This document shows positions 1 to 8,585 of a stretch of 64,000 bases of DNA, piece by piece; the first letter of the stretch is position 1, and every line of letters begins with the position of its first letter. The notes beneath the pieces were generated by a model that was not told the DNA's origin, searched no databases, and was given only the letters and a program-made list of their open reading frames with translations. The stretch spans positions 6,324,001 through 6,388,000 of the forward strand of contig NZ_CP070619.1 of assembly GCF_017068395.1 (NCBI RefSeq), in the 5' to 3' direction. The position numbers were made by a program, and so were the translations under genes. This stretch comes from Rhodococcus pseudokoreensis (lineage in GTDB: Bacteria; Actinomycetota; Actinomycetes; Mycobacteriales; Mycobacteriaceae).

Positions 1-451
1 GCCGCGCACGGTACAGGCTATGTCGACCACTGGGTCCACGGGTTGGCAATTACGGCAATGGTTTTGAGGAGCGATGTCGCGTACCTGCAAACCAACCCCG
101 CGCTCGCGCAGTTACGCGTTCGAGGGTGGTCAGGTGGGCGCAGTGTATCGACCTGACGGTCCGAGTCCGATTTCGAAGGGGTAGTCCGACAATCAAGTTC
201 GTGAGATCGTCTGGTAACCGACCTCGGGTACTGCAGGTCCATGAATTCCCGCACGCGTCCCCGTCCGGCTGTCATCGAGGACGATGGGGATGGCACGTCG
301 ATTTTCGATGCTCGGTATGGTGAATCAGTTCGAATCAGTAACTGTGCCAACTTCCGAGAGACCACCGAGCAGGAAATTAGGCGCGTAGCGGTGTATTTCG
401 AGGCGTAACACGTCGCTGCCGCACGGCGCCAGACCGAAGGGCCGCTCCACC
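1..451. other. no supported gene at window start
   Basis: No reading frame here shows recognisable protein motifs, a good ribosome site or the strong third-position GC of the neighbouring genes. The base composition is noticeably more mixed than in the flanking coding sequence. Open frames exist on both strands, but they look like chance frames. The stretch may be the tail of an intergenic region or a decayed gene. I see no tRNA, repeat or clear regulatory motif in it. Confidence 0.5.
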
Positions 452-1324
452 ATGCCTGTTGAAAGTAAGTCCGATTTTGTTCTGATCGCCGATCGTCGGT
501 TGCATTACTGCACTGCCGGAGATGGATCGGTGTCGGTGTTCTTCGAGGCTGGGATGGGGAAGAGTCGATCGACCTGGTCGCTTGTTCAACCGCTGGTTGC
601 CGAGTTTGCACACACCATCGTGTACGACCGCGCGGGGCACGGACTCAGCGACCCGGACGAGACCGGACGCGATTTCGATCGGATACTCGACGACCATCTG
701 GCCGTCCTCGACGCCACCGTCGACCGCCCCTGCGTCGTTGTGGGACACAGTTACGGCGGCCCGGTGGTACGCGTGGCGGCGAACCGTCGACCGGGCACGA
801 TCAAGGCCGTCGCTCTCGTCGACGAAGTGTCGGAGATCTGCAAACCCGAGCGGATGATGGCAGCCATGCGGGGTGCTTCGGTGCTGTACGGTTCGCAGGT
901 GATTCTGGCGCGGTTGAAACTTCTTCGCCCGCTGCTGGGGAAGTCGTACTACCGCTTCTTGCAGGGTGCGGCGCTGCAGGAAGCGATCGACGAAGGATCG
1001 ACGATGAACTCCGTCCGCGCGGCGTGGGCCGAGTGGCGAGCCTTCCGCGAAAGTTTCACTGCACTTCACGACAGTGGCCCCCACATACCCGACGTCTCAC
1101 TCACCACGATTTCGTCGAACAGGATCCCACCCGAGAAGGATCGCGCTCGCGATTTCCTCGGCGCCGCGCACCGCCGAACCGCGGAACTCTCCCCGTCCGG
1201 ACGGCACGTCTATTCGGAGAACCGTAATCACTACATACCGCTGGTGGAACCCCATCTCGTCGCGCAGGAGATTCGGGACTTGGTCAGGCAGGTGGGCGCC
1301 GCTGCGGGGCCCGGTGCTCGGTGA
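452..1324 (+). CDS. alpha/beta-hydrolase fold protein
   Basis: A 290-residue cytoplasmic hydrolase with the alpha/beta-hydrolase fold. The nucleophile elbow GHSYGG places the catalytic serine at residue 100. An oxyanion region (FEAGMGKS) lies near residue 32, followed by a YDRAGHGLSD segment typical of the family. A histidine close to the C-terminus (in NRNHYIP) is the likely third member of the triad. There is no signal peptide. The ATG has a moderate purine-rich stretch upstream. It stands alone before the PP-loop gene, 130 bp away. Substrate cannot be deduced; esterases, haloperoxidase-like proteins and lipases share this architecture. Confidence 0.85.
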   Translation: MPVESKSDFVLIADRRLHYCTAGDGSVSVFFEAGMGKSRSTWSLVQPLVAEFAHTIVYDRAGHGLSDPDETGRDFDRILDDHLAVLDATVDRPCVVVGHSYGGPVVRVAANRRPGTIKAVALVDEVSEICKPERMMAAMRGASVLYGSQVILARLKLLRPLLGKSYYRFLQGAALQEAIDEGSTMNSVRAAWAEWRAFRESFTALHDSGPHIPDVSLTTISSNRIPPEKDRARDFLGAAHRRTAELSPSGRHVYSENRNHYIPLVEPHLVAQEIRDLVRQVGAAAGPGAR

Positions 1325-1454
1325 CGCCGGCTTCCTTCGTCCTCGGGCCCACACCGATGCTTGCTCGGCCGACGACGACACGGTGCGGTAACTTGCGAGA
1401 GTCACACAGAGCTGAACGAGGAACGCGAATGCATACCGATATTGAGGTGCGGCA

Positions 1455-2645
1455 ATGGAACTGAAGGCTTCGGTGTCGGTTGACGACACGTACCGCTCGA
1501 CTGCGGAACTGGTGATCGACGGCGAATCGTTCACCGTGTGGACCGAATCCGACGTGGCCGTCGACGTCACCGGCACCCCGTGGCTGCCCACGCTTCGTGT
1601 GACAGCGATGCGGAAAGGGTTGCAGCTCGCAATCACCCCGGCCGTCGACCACACCGCGTTGAAGGGCAGCCTGGCTGCCCAAGACGTGCTCCTCGACTGG
1701 TTCCCCGAGATGCTTCAGCGCACCTCCACGCAGGCCGAGACCGTGGCACCCAGCCCGGCGGAGCAGGACCGTAGAGGGGTCGGGTGCTTCTTCTCCGGCG
1801 GCGTGGATTCCTTCTACACCGCACTGAAGAATCTCGATGAGATCACGCACCTGATCATCATCCACGGACTGGATATCAGCCTCGACAACCACGTGCTGTG
1901 GGAGGAGGCGGTCGATCGGGCCCGAACGATGGCGGCCGAACTCGGAAAAGAACTGATCGAGGTCCGATCCAACGTTCGCCTGCTCCACGCCAAGCACGGA
2001 CCGCACTGGCAGAGTCAGGCACACGGCGCCTTCCTCGCCCACGTTTCGCTACTGTTGGCCCCTCACCTGCGCAAGGTCTACATTCCGGCGTCCGACGACG
2101 AATCGCGGCTCGCCCCGCTCGGGACGCATCCCGACCTCGATCCACTGTGGTCGAGCAGTGATGTGGAGATCGTGCACGACGGCATCGAAGCGGACCGTGT
2201 TGCCAAACTGGCCCGCATCAAGGAGTCCGCGGTCGCCATGAATCACCTACGGGTGTGCTGGTTCAATCTGGCGAGCAAATACAACTGTGGCAGATGCGAG
2301 AAGTGCCTGCGGACGATGATCGGGCTCCATATCGTGGGTGCGTCCGGACAGTGCACGAGCCTGCCCCGGGAGATCCCGTCGAGGGCGGTCCGCCGCATGT
2401 ACCTGAACGCCGCCGGGGAGGGCGGTGAGCTGTTCGCTCGCGAGAACCTCGAGCGGCTGGCGGAACTCGGCGAAACCGATACCGAACTCGTCCGTTCCCT
2501 GAACTATGCGGTCAACCGCAACAAGTTTCAGGAATTCCTCGTGACCGCGCGTTTCTACGTCATCGACGTGGGATTCGGGCTGGTGCGATACCAGGCGCGA
2601 AAACTCTTCGGCAGCAACCGGCCCGCCAAGACGACGGCTTCATGA
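1455..2645 (+). CDS. PP-loop (adenine nucleotide alpha-hydrolase-like) protein of unknown role
   Basis: A 396-residue soluble protein. Around residues 112-119 it has the PP-loop signature FSGGVDS, which binds the pyrophosphate of ATP in N-type ATP pyrophosphatases such as QueC, ThiI and asparagine synthetase. Near residues 276-285 is a cysteine cluster C-GRC-EKC-LR resembling the zinc knuckle of QueC-like enzymes. The N-terminal ~105 residues look like a separate beta-rich domain. QueC itself is about 230 residues, so this is not a plain QueC. No queuosine or deazapurine genes lie nearby. I infer ATP-dependent activation of some substrate (adenylation or amidation type), but the reaction is unknown. 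The ATG at 1455 has GAGGTG a few bases upstream. Confidence 0.75.
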   Translation: MELKASVSVDDTYRSTAELVIDGESFTVWTESDVAVDVTGTPWLPTLRVTAMRKGLQLAITPAVDHTALKGSLAAQDVLLDWFPEMLQRTSTQAETVAPSPAEQDRRGVGCFFSGGVDSFYTALKNLDEITHLIIIHGLDISLDNHVLWEEAVDRARTMAAELGKELIEVRSNVRLLHAKHGPHWQSQAHGAFLAHVSLLLAPHLRKVYIPASDDESRLAPLGTHPDLDPLWSSSDVEIVHDGIEADRVAKLARIKESAVAMNHLRVCWFNLASKYNCGRCEKCLRTMIGLHIVGASGQCTSLPREIPSRAVRRMYLNAAGEGGELFARENLERLAELGETDTELVRSLNYAVNRNKFQEFLVTARFYVIDVGFGLVRYQARKLFGSNRPAKTTAS

Positions 2646-2970
2646 GTCCGGCGATCGCGGGCTGAGCCGTCATCTGACGGTGCTGTGATGGCGGCATTTT
2701 CGTAGCCGAACAGTTCTGCGTCGAGGTCTCCTCGACACACGTCGTAGACGGGAAGCTGGTCCTCGTCCTCGGCTCGGTCGGCGCGCACGCCCCCTCGCCG
2801 GGGGGCAGGGTGTGCCTGATGCCGAGGTTGCCGACCCCGCAGGCGGGAGGATCCTGACGAGACTCGGGAGTGGGAGAGACTCCCCGATGACGGCGACGAT
2901 TGACAGCGCGGGCTGACGTCTGCATTCGCTCCGGACTTGGATCGGCAATTCTGCCGGACCTGAGCGAGCG
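2646..2970. other. non-coding gap upstream of tRNA-Arg
   Basis: About 325 bp lie between the PP-loop gene and the tRNA gene with no convincing gene. Short minus-strand frames overlap the end of the PP-loop gene but lack motifs and good ribosome sites. No hairpin strong enough to call a terminator was picked out by eye. Confidence 0.45.
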
Positions 2971-3046
2971 TGGTGCCCTCGGCAGGATTCGAACCTGCGA
3001 CCTACCCTTTAGGAGAGGGTTGCTCTATCCCCTGAGCTACGAAGGC
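2971..3046 (-). tRNA. tRNA-Arg (anticodon CCU)
   Basis: Read on the minus strand, this folds into a full cloverleaf. The acceptor stem is GCCTTCG with CGAGGGC (one G-U pair). The D-arm is GCTC...GAGC, the anticodon stem ACCCT/AGGGT with loop CTCCTAA, and the T-arm GCAGG-TTCGAAT-CCTGC. The discriminator A and an encoded CCA complete the 3' end. The anticodon CCT reads AGG arginine codons. Total length is 76 nt including CCA. Confidence 0.96.
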
Positions 3047-3165
3047 GCGGTGCACGCGCGGGGCGCACACCGAGGTGAGTGTAGCGGGAATGGTGGTGCG
3101 CTCGCGATGGGGAGGGCATGGTTGTCGCAGATGTTCTGGAAGTGACGACGGAACGGGAGACGCAC

Positions 3166-3888
3166 ATGTCCGAGATCGACTTGACCGACCTCGCTGCGCG
3201 GCACGACGGTTCGCTGAACTTGCACGGCTATCTGGCGAGGCCGTCGGGGGAGGGTCCGTGGCCGGGGGTGGTGATGGTGCACGAGGCGTTCGGCTTGGAC
3301 GACGTGATGCGGCGTCAGGCGGACAGGCTGGCGTCGGCGGGGTTTCTGACTCTGGCGCCGGATCTGTTCAGTGCGGGCGGTGCGCGACGCTGCCTGGTGT
3401 CGACGATGCGGGCGATGCTCTCGGGGAAGGGCCGGGCGTACGGGGACATCGAGGCGGCACGTCAGTGGCTGTCCGGGTCTTCGGACTGCACGGGGAAGAT
3501 CGGGGTCATCGGGTTCTGCATGGGCGGAGGGTTCGCTCTGATGACGCTGCGCACCGGGTTCGACGCGGCGGCCCCGAACTACGGGGTCCTGCCGCGTGAC
3601 CTGGACGCGGCGGTGGCGGGAGCGTGCCCGGTGGTCGCCAGTTACGGCGGGAAGGACTTCGCCCTGCCGAAGGCGGCAGCCAAGTTGGAGTCGGCGCTGA
3701 CCCGGGCCGGTGTGGTCCACGACGTGAAGGAGTATCCGAGATCCGGCCATACGTTCCTGAACGACGCACTGGCCGGGCCGAAGGTGATGCGTCCCCTGAT
3801 GAAGGTCACGGGGATGGTGCCCGACCCGGAAGCCGCCGCCGATGCGTGGACGAGGATCGACGGCTTCTTCGGGGAGCACCTGGGTTGA
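3166..3888 (+). CDS. dienelactone hydrolase family protein
   Basis: A 240-residue soluble hydrolase of the dienelactone hydrolase family, which opens dienelactones in chlorocatechol degradation but includes many general carboxymethylene-lactone or ester hydrolases. The nucleophile is a cysteine, in GFCMGGG at residue 118. VVMVHEAFGLDD near residue 35 is the family's oxyanion-loop region. The triad Asp lies in the ASYGGKD segment and the His in the SGHTF segment. I chose the ATG at 3166 because GGGAG precedes it at good spacing; an in-frame ATG 48 nt upstream lacks a site. It diverges from the tRNA gene. No aromatic-degradation genes are adjacent, so the substrate is open. Confidence 0.88.
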   Translation: MSEIDLTDLAARHDGSLNLHGYLARPSGEGPWPGVVMVHEAFGLDDVMRRQADRLASAGFLTLAPDLFSAGGARRCLVSTMRAMLSGKGRAYGDIEAARQWLSGSSDCTGKIGVIGFCMGGGFALMTLRTGFDAAAPNYGVLPRDLDAAVAGACPVVASYGGKDFALPKAAAKLESALTRAGVVHDVKEYPRSGHTFLNDALAGPKVMRPLMKVTGMVPDPEAAADAWTRIDGFFGEHLG

Positions 3889-3901
3889 GCACCTGAGTCG
3901 A

Positions 3902-4159
3902 TCAGTGGATGTACTGGCGGGCGCTGGAGGTGGCGTGCCGGTAGTCGAGTCCGCAGGCCCGGACGACCTGGCCGAGGCTGAGGTATCCCTCGACGCTTGT
4001 GGCCTTCGCGAATTTGCCGTCGGCCCGCACCGTGACCGTGACGCTGGACGCGACCGAATCGACCCGAGCGAGTTCGTACTCGTCGACGCCGCCGGCGGCC
4101 TGAGCCACGCAGGTGACAGCGCCCTGGGCGTACGCGATCTCGATCAGGTCCTCGATCAT
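3902..4159 (-). CDS. small protein of unknown function behind an iron box
   Basis: An 85-residue protein, not recognised. It has no signal peptide, no membrane segment and two cysteines (near residues 17 and 69). A GAGGAG ribosome site sits 7 nt before the ATG, and a 19-bp IdeR-like box lies about 30 bp upstream of the start. That suggests expression rises when iron is scarce. The downstream neighbour on the other strand is the dienelactone hydrolase, so the gene is probably monocistronic. I am confident that it is a gene but do not assign a role. Confidence 0.7.
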   Translation of the reverse strand: MIEDLIEIAYAQGAVTCVAQAAGGVDEYELARVDSVASSVTVTVRADGKFAKATSVEGYLSLGQVVRACGLDYRHATSSARQYIH

Positions 4160-4189
4160 GTGCAGGCTCCTCGCCTCGAAGTAACAAAC

Positions 4190-4208
4190 TGAGGTTAGCC
4201 TTAGCTAC
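4190..4208 (-). promoter_or_regulatory. IdeR/DtxR-type iron box
   Basis: On the minus strand these 19 bases match the IdeR consensus TTAGGTTAGGCTAACCTAA at about 15 positions, with the core AAGGCTAACCT intact. It sits directly upstream of the 85-residue gene at 3902-4159. It could also face the permease at 4293, whose start is 85 bp away. In mycobacteria and rhodococci such boxes bind the Fe(II)-loaded repressor IdeR. Confidence 0.72.
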
Positions 4209-4292
4209 TCGGCCTCTGTCAAGTCCCCGGCGTAACGTGACCCACGCTTTCGGACGGTGACAGCAAGGACTGAGAAGGGTTGCAGGTGTTCC

Positions 4293-5765
4293 ATGGCTGA
4301 CCGCACTTCCTCGACGGACTCGATCGGATCGGGCGGCGACCCGGGGACGGGAGCGGGGGGCGAACCACATCTCTCCCGGCAGCTCGCCAACCGGCACATC
4401 CAGCTGATCGCGATCGGCGGAGCAATCGGTACGGGCCTGTTCATGGGGTCCGGGAAGACGATCTCGCTGGCCGGACCGTCGGTGATCTTCGTCTACATGA
4501 TCATCGGCTTCATGCTGTTCTTCGTGATGCGGGCGATGGGGGAACTGCTGCTCTCCAACCTGCACTACAAGTCGTTCTCCGACTTCACGGCCGACCTGCT
4601 CGGACCCTGGGCCGGGTTCTTCACGGGGTGGACGTACTGGTTCTGCTGGATCGTCACCGGTATCGCCGACATCATCGCGATCTCCGGTTACGTGCGGTAC
4701 TGGTGGCCCGACCTCCAGCTGTGGATCCCGGCGCTGGTCGCCATCGCGGCGCTTCTGCTGCTGAATCTGCCGACGGTGCGGGCGTTCGGCGAGACCGAGT
4801 TCTGGTTCGCGCTGATCAAGATCATCGCCATCCTCAGCCTCATCGTCGTCGGACTCGTGATGGTGTTCACCCACTTCACGTCGCCGAACGGCTCGGAGGC
4901 CGGATTCGACAACCTGTGGAACGACGGCGGCATGTTCCCGACCGGCGCGATGGGCTTCGTGGCCGGATTCCAGATCGCGGTGTTCGCGTTCGTCGGTATC
5001 GAACTCGTCGGCACCACGGCGGCCGAGGCGAAGGATCCGGAGAAGAACCTGCCGAAGGCCATCAACTCCATCCCGATCCGCATCCTGCTGTTCTATGTGG
5101 TGTCGCTGATCGTGATCATCTCGGTCACACCGTGGCGTGAGGTCGTCCCCGGGGTGAGCCCCTTCACGGCGATGTTCACGCTCGCCGGTCTGGGGATCGC
5201 GGCGGGAGTCATCCAGTTCGTGGTGCTGACGTCTGCGGCGTCCTCGGCCAACTCGGGGATCTATTCGACGTCCCGGATGGTCTACGGCCTCGCGCAGGAG
5301 GGTGACGCACCGGCCGGGCTCGGCAGGCTCAGTTCCCGCAAGGTTCCGGCCAACGCGCTGATGTTCTCGTGTGCCTTCCTGCTGTCGGCGATCGCGCTGC
5401 TGTTCTCCGGCGACTCGGTCATCGAGGCATTCACGACTGTGACGACAATCTCATCGGTGCTGTTCATCTTCGTGTGGACGATGATCCTGGCCAGTTACAT
5501 CGTGTACCGGAAGCGCCGCCCCGAACTGCACGAGGCGTCGAAGTTCAAGATGCCCGGCGGGGTCGTGATGTGCTGGGTTGTCCTGGCCTTCTTCGTCTTC
5601 CTCATCTGGGCGCTGACGCAGGAGGACGACACCCTCGAGGCGCTCCTCGTCACCCCGGTATGGTTCATCGTGCTCGGGATCGCGTGGGCGGTGATTCGCC
5701 GGCGTGCCCCGCACCGCGCTCGTTATGCCGCCTTCAAGGCGGAACTCGAGGAGCGCCGAACATAA
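4293..5765 (+). CDS. cycA: D-serine/D-alanine/glycine:H+ symporter, CycA-like
   Basis: A 490-residue APC-superfamily permease of the cytoplasmic membrane with about 12 hydrophobic helices. It begins with the family hallmark RHIQLIAIGGAIGTGLF in helix 1. Long blocks (for example GFQIAVFAFVGIELVGTTAAE and LTSAASSANSG) match E. coli CycA, as I remember that sequence, almost residue for residue. CycA imports D-alanine, D-serine, glycine and D-cycloserine by proton symport. I preferred ATG 4293 over a GTG 36 nt upstream because the N-terminus then resembles CycA in length and has a weak GCAGGTG site. It ends just before the M23 peptidase; an operon link is not evident. Confidence 0.93.
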   Translation: MADRTSSTDSIGSGGDPGTGAGGEPHLSRQLANRHIQLIAIGGAIGTGLFMGSGKTISLAGPSVIFVYMIIGFMLFFVMRAMGELLLSNLHYKSFSDFTADLLGPWAGFFTGWTYWFCWIVTGIADIIAISGYVRYWWPDLQLWIPALVAIAALLLLNLPTVRAFGETEFWFALIKIIAILSLIVVGLVMVFTHFTSPNGSEAGFDNLWNDGGMFPTGAMGFVAGFQIAVFAFVGIELVGTTAAEAKDPEKNLPKAINSIPIRILLFYVVSLIVIISVTPWREVVPGVSPFTAMFTLAGLGIAAGVIQFVVLTSAASSANSGIYSTSRMVYGLAQEGDAPAGLGRLSSRKVPANALMFSCAFLLSAIALLFSGDSVIEAFTTVTTISSVLFIFVWTMILASYIVYRKRRPELHEASKFKMPGGVVMCWVVLAFFVFLIWALTQEDDTLEALLVTPVWFIVLGIAWAVIRRRAPHRARYAAFKAELEERRT

Positions 5766-5878
5766 ACGTTCGGTAACGGTGGCGCGGGCCTATATCGTTT
5801 TGTTACATTCGTCGCCAGACAGAGGAGCCCACCCCGGATGGGGAGAGCTGCAATCCGACGACTGACGAGGTATTAACT

Positions 5879-6667
5879 GTGGGTTCCCACCACCGGGCGA
5901 GCGGGTCTTCCATTCGCTTCGAGATCGATCCGGACGCGGCGCGCGGGCGCCATCGCAACCAGCAGGCCGGAGCGGGTGTGGGCATCAAGGCCGCGACTGT
6001 CGCGGCCGCCACCGGAGCCATCGTGGTCGGTGCAGCCCAGCTGGGCGCCGGAAACGCCGCCGCGGCGCCCGTCGACTCACACGAGACGAGCGGCGCACAG
6101 ACCCTGCCGGGTCTGCCGTTCGAGATCCCGGCCGGAGTCCTCCCCGCCGGATTCGAACTGCCCGCAGACCTCGGCACCGCCGCCCAGAATCTCGGCGGTC
6201 CGGACCTCGGCGCCCAGGCTCAGCAGTGGCTGTCCTCCGTCAACCCGGTCAAACCCCACACGGTTCAGCCGGTGTCGGGCAAGCTGACCTCCGATTTCGG
6301 TTCCCGATGGGGAGCCCACCACGGCGGCATCGACATCGCCGCGCCCATCGGCACCTCGGTTCTCGCGGCCGCCGACGGCCAGGTCATCGACGCCGGTGCG
6401 GCGTCCGGCTTCGGACTGTGGGTGCGTCTGCTGCACGACGACGGCACCGTCACCGTCTACGGACACGTCAACGACTACACCGTGAGCGTGGGGCAGCGCG
6501 TCACCGCAGGGCAGGAAATCGCCCACGTCGGCAACCGCGGCCAGTCCACCGGACCGCACCTGCACTTCGAGGTGCACGACGCGAGCGGAAACAAGATCGA
6601 TCCCGGGCGCTGGCTGCAGGAGCGCGGCGTGTCCGTCACCTGGGGCAACGCGGGCGCCAACGCGTAA
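5879..6667 (+). CDS. secreted M23 (LytM-type) metallopeptidase
   Basis: A 262-residue cell-wall peptidase. A charged start is followed by a hydrophobic stretch at about residues 36-62 ending in AAAAP, which acts as a signal peptide or anchor for export. The C-terminal ~110 residues form a LytM domain: HHGGIDIAAP supplies the first zinc His and Asp, and HLHFEV the HxH zinc/catalytic pair. Peptidases of this kind cut peptidoglycan cross-links or act as activators of other hydrolases. It starts with GTG and is preceded by about 110 nt of leader containing a small CCCCGG-AT-GGGG type hairpin. The leader does not match a riboswitch I can name. Confidence 0.9.
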   Translation: MGSHHRASGSSIRFEIDPDAARGRHRNQQAGAGVGIKAATVAAATGAIVVGAAQLGAGNAAAAPVDSHETSGAQTLPGLPFEIPAGVLPAGFELPADLGTAAQNLGGPDLGAQAQQWLSSVNPVKPHTVQPVSGKLTSDFGSRWGAHHGGIDIAAPIGTSVLAAADGQVIDAGAASGFGLWVRLLHDDGTVTVYGHVNDYTVSVGQRVTAGQEIAHVGNRGQSTGPHLHFEVHDASGNKIDPGRWLQERGVSVTWGNAGANA

Positions 6668-6671
6668 GGGC

Positions 6672-6932
6672 CTACTCGGGCTCGAGATCGTCGTCGTTGC
6701 GGAACACGAGTGGTCCGCTGTCGAGGGCGATCGCCCAGCGGCGTGACACGGCCCAGTCCCGGCCGTACGAATCGTTGCTGATGTCCTGGACGCCGGCGAA
6801 ATCGTCCACGATGACGCCGGCCTCCAGGGGCCACTTCTTCTCGGCCAGTTCGTGATCGGCCGAGTGCCGCGTTTTCACGCGTGTGCCCACGGAGAACTCT
6901 GGTTTCTTCTTGGAGTCGGTATCAGGCGTCAT
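6672..6932 (-). CDS. small conserved-looking protein of unknown function
   Basis: An 86-residue soluble acidic protein, not recognised by name. The middle (VGTRVKTRHS...WPLEAGVIVDDF) resembles a small SH3/KOW-like barrel of the sort that binds a partner or nucleic acid, but that is only an impression. A GGAAGGA site lies about 7 nt upstream of the ATG, which supports it as a real gene. Its stop is 5 bp from the stop of the convergent M23 gene. Confidence 0.65.
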   Translation of the reverse strand: MTPDTDSKKKPEFSVGTRVKTRHSADHELAEKKWPLEAGVIVDDFAGVQDISNDSYGRDWAVSRRWAIALDSGPLVFRNDDDLEPE

Positions 6933-7050
6933 CTCCGGTCCTTCCGCTCACCAGCGTCTGGTTCGAGGTTAGCCCGCCATCCCTCATTCGCGCGGGCTGA
7001 ACGGATATGCTCCCCCGTGAGCGCAGTTCGACGCGCAGTTGGGGAGTGGT

Positions 7051-8559
7051 ATGGGTCGCGAAGTGACGTCTCGGACATTCACCCGAGAAGACCGGCGCCT
7101 GTTCCGGCAGAAGGTGCTCATGTGCGTCGACGCGCTCGAGCGGATGCTGCGGGAGGGAGCGTTCGCCGACGACGTCGACCCGCCGCGGCCCATGCTGGGC
7201 ATGGAGATCGAGTTCAATCTCGTCCACGCCGACATGACGCCCGCGATGTCGAATCTCGCGGTCCTCGAGTCGATCGACGACGACGCCGTGTTCCAGACCG
7301 AGCTCGGCCAGTTCAACGTCGAGATGAACGTCCGCCCGGGTCCGCTGAACGGTGAGGGGACGTTCGAGCTCGAGCGGACCCTGCGGGCGTCGCTGCACGT
7401 CGCCGACGCCCGGATCCACGGGCACGACGCCCAGCTGGTGATGGTCGGCATGCTGCCCACACTGGAACTCGAGCATCTCGGCCGCGAGTGGATCACCGCG
7501 AACCCCCGCTACGAGCAGCTCAACGACCAGATCTTCGCCGCGCGCGGGGAGGACATCGAACTCGACCTCGAGGGCGTGCCGCTCGAGGGGCGGGCCGCCG
7601 AAAAGCTGAAGGTCGACGCCAATTCGGTGCTCCCGGAGGCTGCGTGCACGTCTCTGCAATTGCATCTGCGCGTCGCGCCGGACGAATTCGCCGCCCACTG
7701 GAACGCCGCGCAGTGCCTGGCCGGTGCCCAGGTGGCGCTCGCGGCGAACGCGCCGTTCATGGCGGGTAAGGCGTTGTGGCACGAGTCCCGCATCCCGATC
7801 TTCGCGCAGGCCACCGACACGCGTCCCCTGGAGTTGAAGAACCAGGGGGTGCGACCCCGCGTGTGGTTCGGCGAGCGGTGGATCACGTCGGTGTTCGACC
7901 TGTTCGAGGAGAACTCCCGGTACTTCCCGGCGCTGCTGCCGGAGGTGTCCGACGTCGACCCGTCGGCCGAACTCGACGCGGGCCGGGTGCCGGACCTCAA
8001 CGAACTGCAGATGCACAACGGCACCATCTACCGGTGGAACCGCCCCGTCTACGACAGCGACGACGGCAAGCCGCACCTGCGGATCGAGAACCGGGTGCTG
8101 CCCGCGGGCCCGACGGTGCTCGACACGATGGCGAACGCCGCGTTCTACTACGGCGCGCTGCGCGGGCTCGTCGAATCGGATCGGCCGGTCTGGTCGCGGA
8201 TGTCGTTCAACGCGGCCGAGGAGAACCTGCACGCCGGCGCGAAGTTCGGGATGGACGCCGAGTTGTACTGGCCCGGTGTCGGGTTCGCGGGCGCCGACGA
8301 ACTCGTCCTGCGGCGGCTGCTGCCGATCGCCGACGACGGGCTCGCCGCGTTCGGGTTGTCGGCGAAGGCCCGTGACCGGTACCTCAGCGTCATCGAAGGC
8401 CGGTGCGTCACCCGGCAGACGGGGGCGTCGTGGCAGCGTGCGCAGGTGGTCCGGCACGAGAACGCTGGGCTGAGCCGCCGGGAAGCCCTGGCCGCGATGT
8501 TGCGTCAGTACGTGGAGAACATGCGTGAGGGCGGCCCCGTCCACACCTGGCCGGTGTGA
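7051..8559 (+). CDS. glutamate-cysteine ligase family 2 (GCS2) protein
   Basis: A 502-residue soluble ATP-dependent carboxylate-amine ligase of the GCS2 family (PF04107), whose members include EgtA and plant/bacterial glutamate-cysteine ligases. LGMEIEFNLV near residue 50 is the hallmark glutamate/ATP-binding strand. HLRIENRVLPAGPT near residue 345 is the conserved RxExR-like active-site segment. Rhodococci make mycothiol rather than glutathione, so the natural product is probably another gamma-glutamyl or amino-acid amide, or an ergothioneine-related intermediate; this is inference. Start ATG 7051 has GGGGAG 4 nt upstream, while the longer TTG start has no site. It converges with hmp. Confidence 0.85.
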   Translation: MGREVTSRTFTREDRRLFRQKVLMCVDALERMLREGAFADDVDPPRPMLGMEIEFNLVHADMTPAMSNLAVLESIDDDAVFQTELGQFNVEMNVRPGPLNGEGTFELERTLRASLHVADARIHGHDAQLVMVGMLPTLELEHLGREWITANPRYEQLNDQIFAARGEDIELDLEGVPLEGRAAEKLKVDANSVLPEAACTSLQLHLRVAPDEFAAHWNAAQCLAGAQVALAANAPFMAGKALWHESRIPIFAQATDTRPLELKNQGVRPRVWFGERWITSVFDLFEENSRYFPALLPEVSDVDPSAELDAGRVPDLNELQMHNGTIYRWNRPVYDSDDGKPHLRIENRVLPAGPTVLDTMANAAFYYGALRGLVESDRPVWSRMSFNAAEENLHAGAKFGMDAELYWPGVGFAGADELVLRRLLPIADDGLAAFGLSAKARDRYLSVIEGRCVTRQTGASWQRAQVVRHENAGLSRREALAAMLRQYVENMREGGPVHTWPV

Positions 8560-8585
8560 ACGGCGCCGCGCCCGCTCTCACACGG
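8551..8585. terminator. candidate bidirectional hairpin between convergent genes
   Basis: CCGGTGTGA and TCACACGG form an imperfect inverted repeat (one bulged base) spanning the stop codons of the GCS2 gene and of hmp. It could end transcription from both sides. There is no U-tract, which is usual for actinobacteria. Confidence 0.4.

Noticed and set aside
18..611. 197-codon minus-strand frame at the window start
   Set aside because: Ser/Arg-rich with no motif, overlapping the start of a clear hydrolase gene; no ribosome site.
2555..2788. 77-codon minus-strand frame with a protein-like acidic stretch
   Set aside because: Overlaps the end of the PP-loop gene, has no ribosome site, and does not match any family I know. 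Kept as unannotated gap.
5766..5878. possible c-di-AMP (ydaO) riboswitch upstream of the M23 peptidase
   Set aside because: Such riboswitches do precede cell-wall hydrolases in actinomycetes, but the leader is too short and lacks the conserved GGTGAAAC/GGGGAACC-type core.
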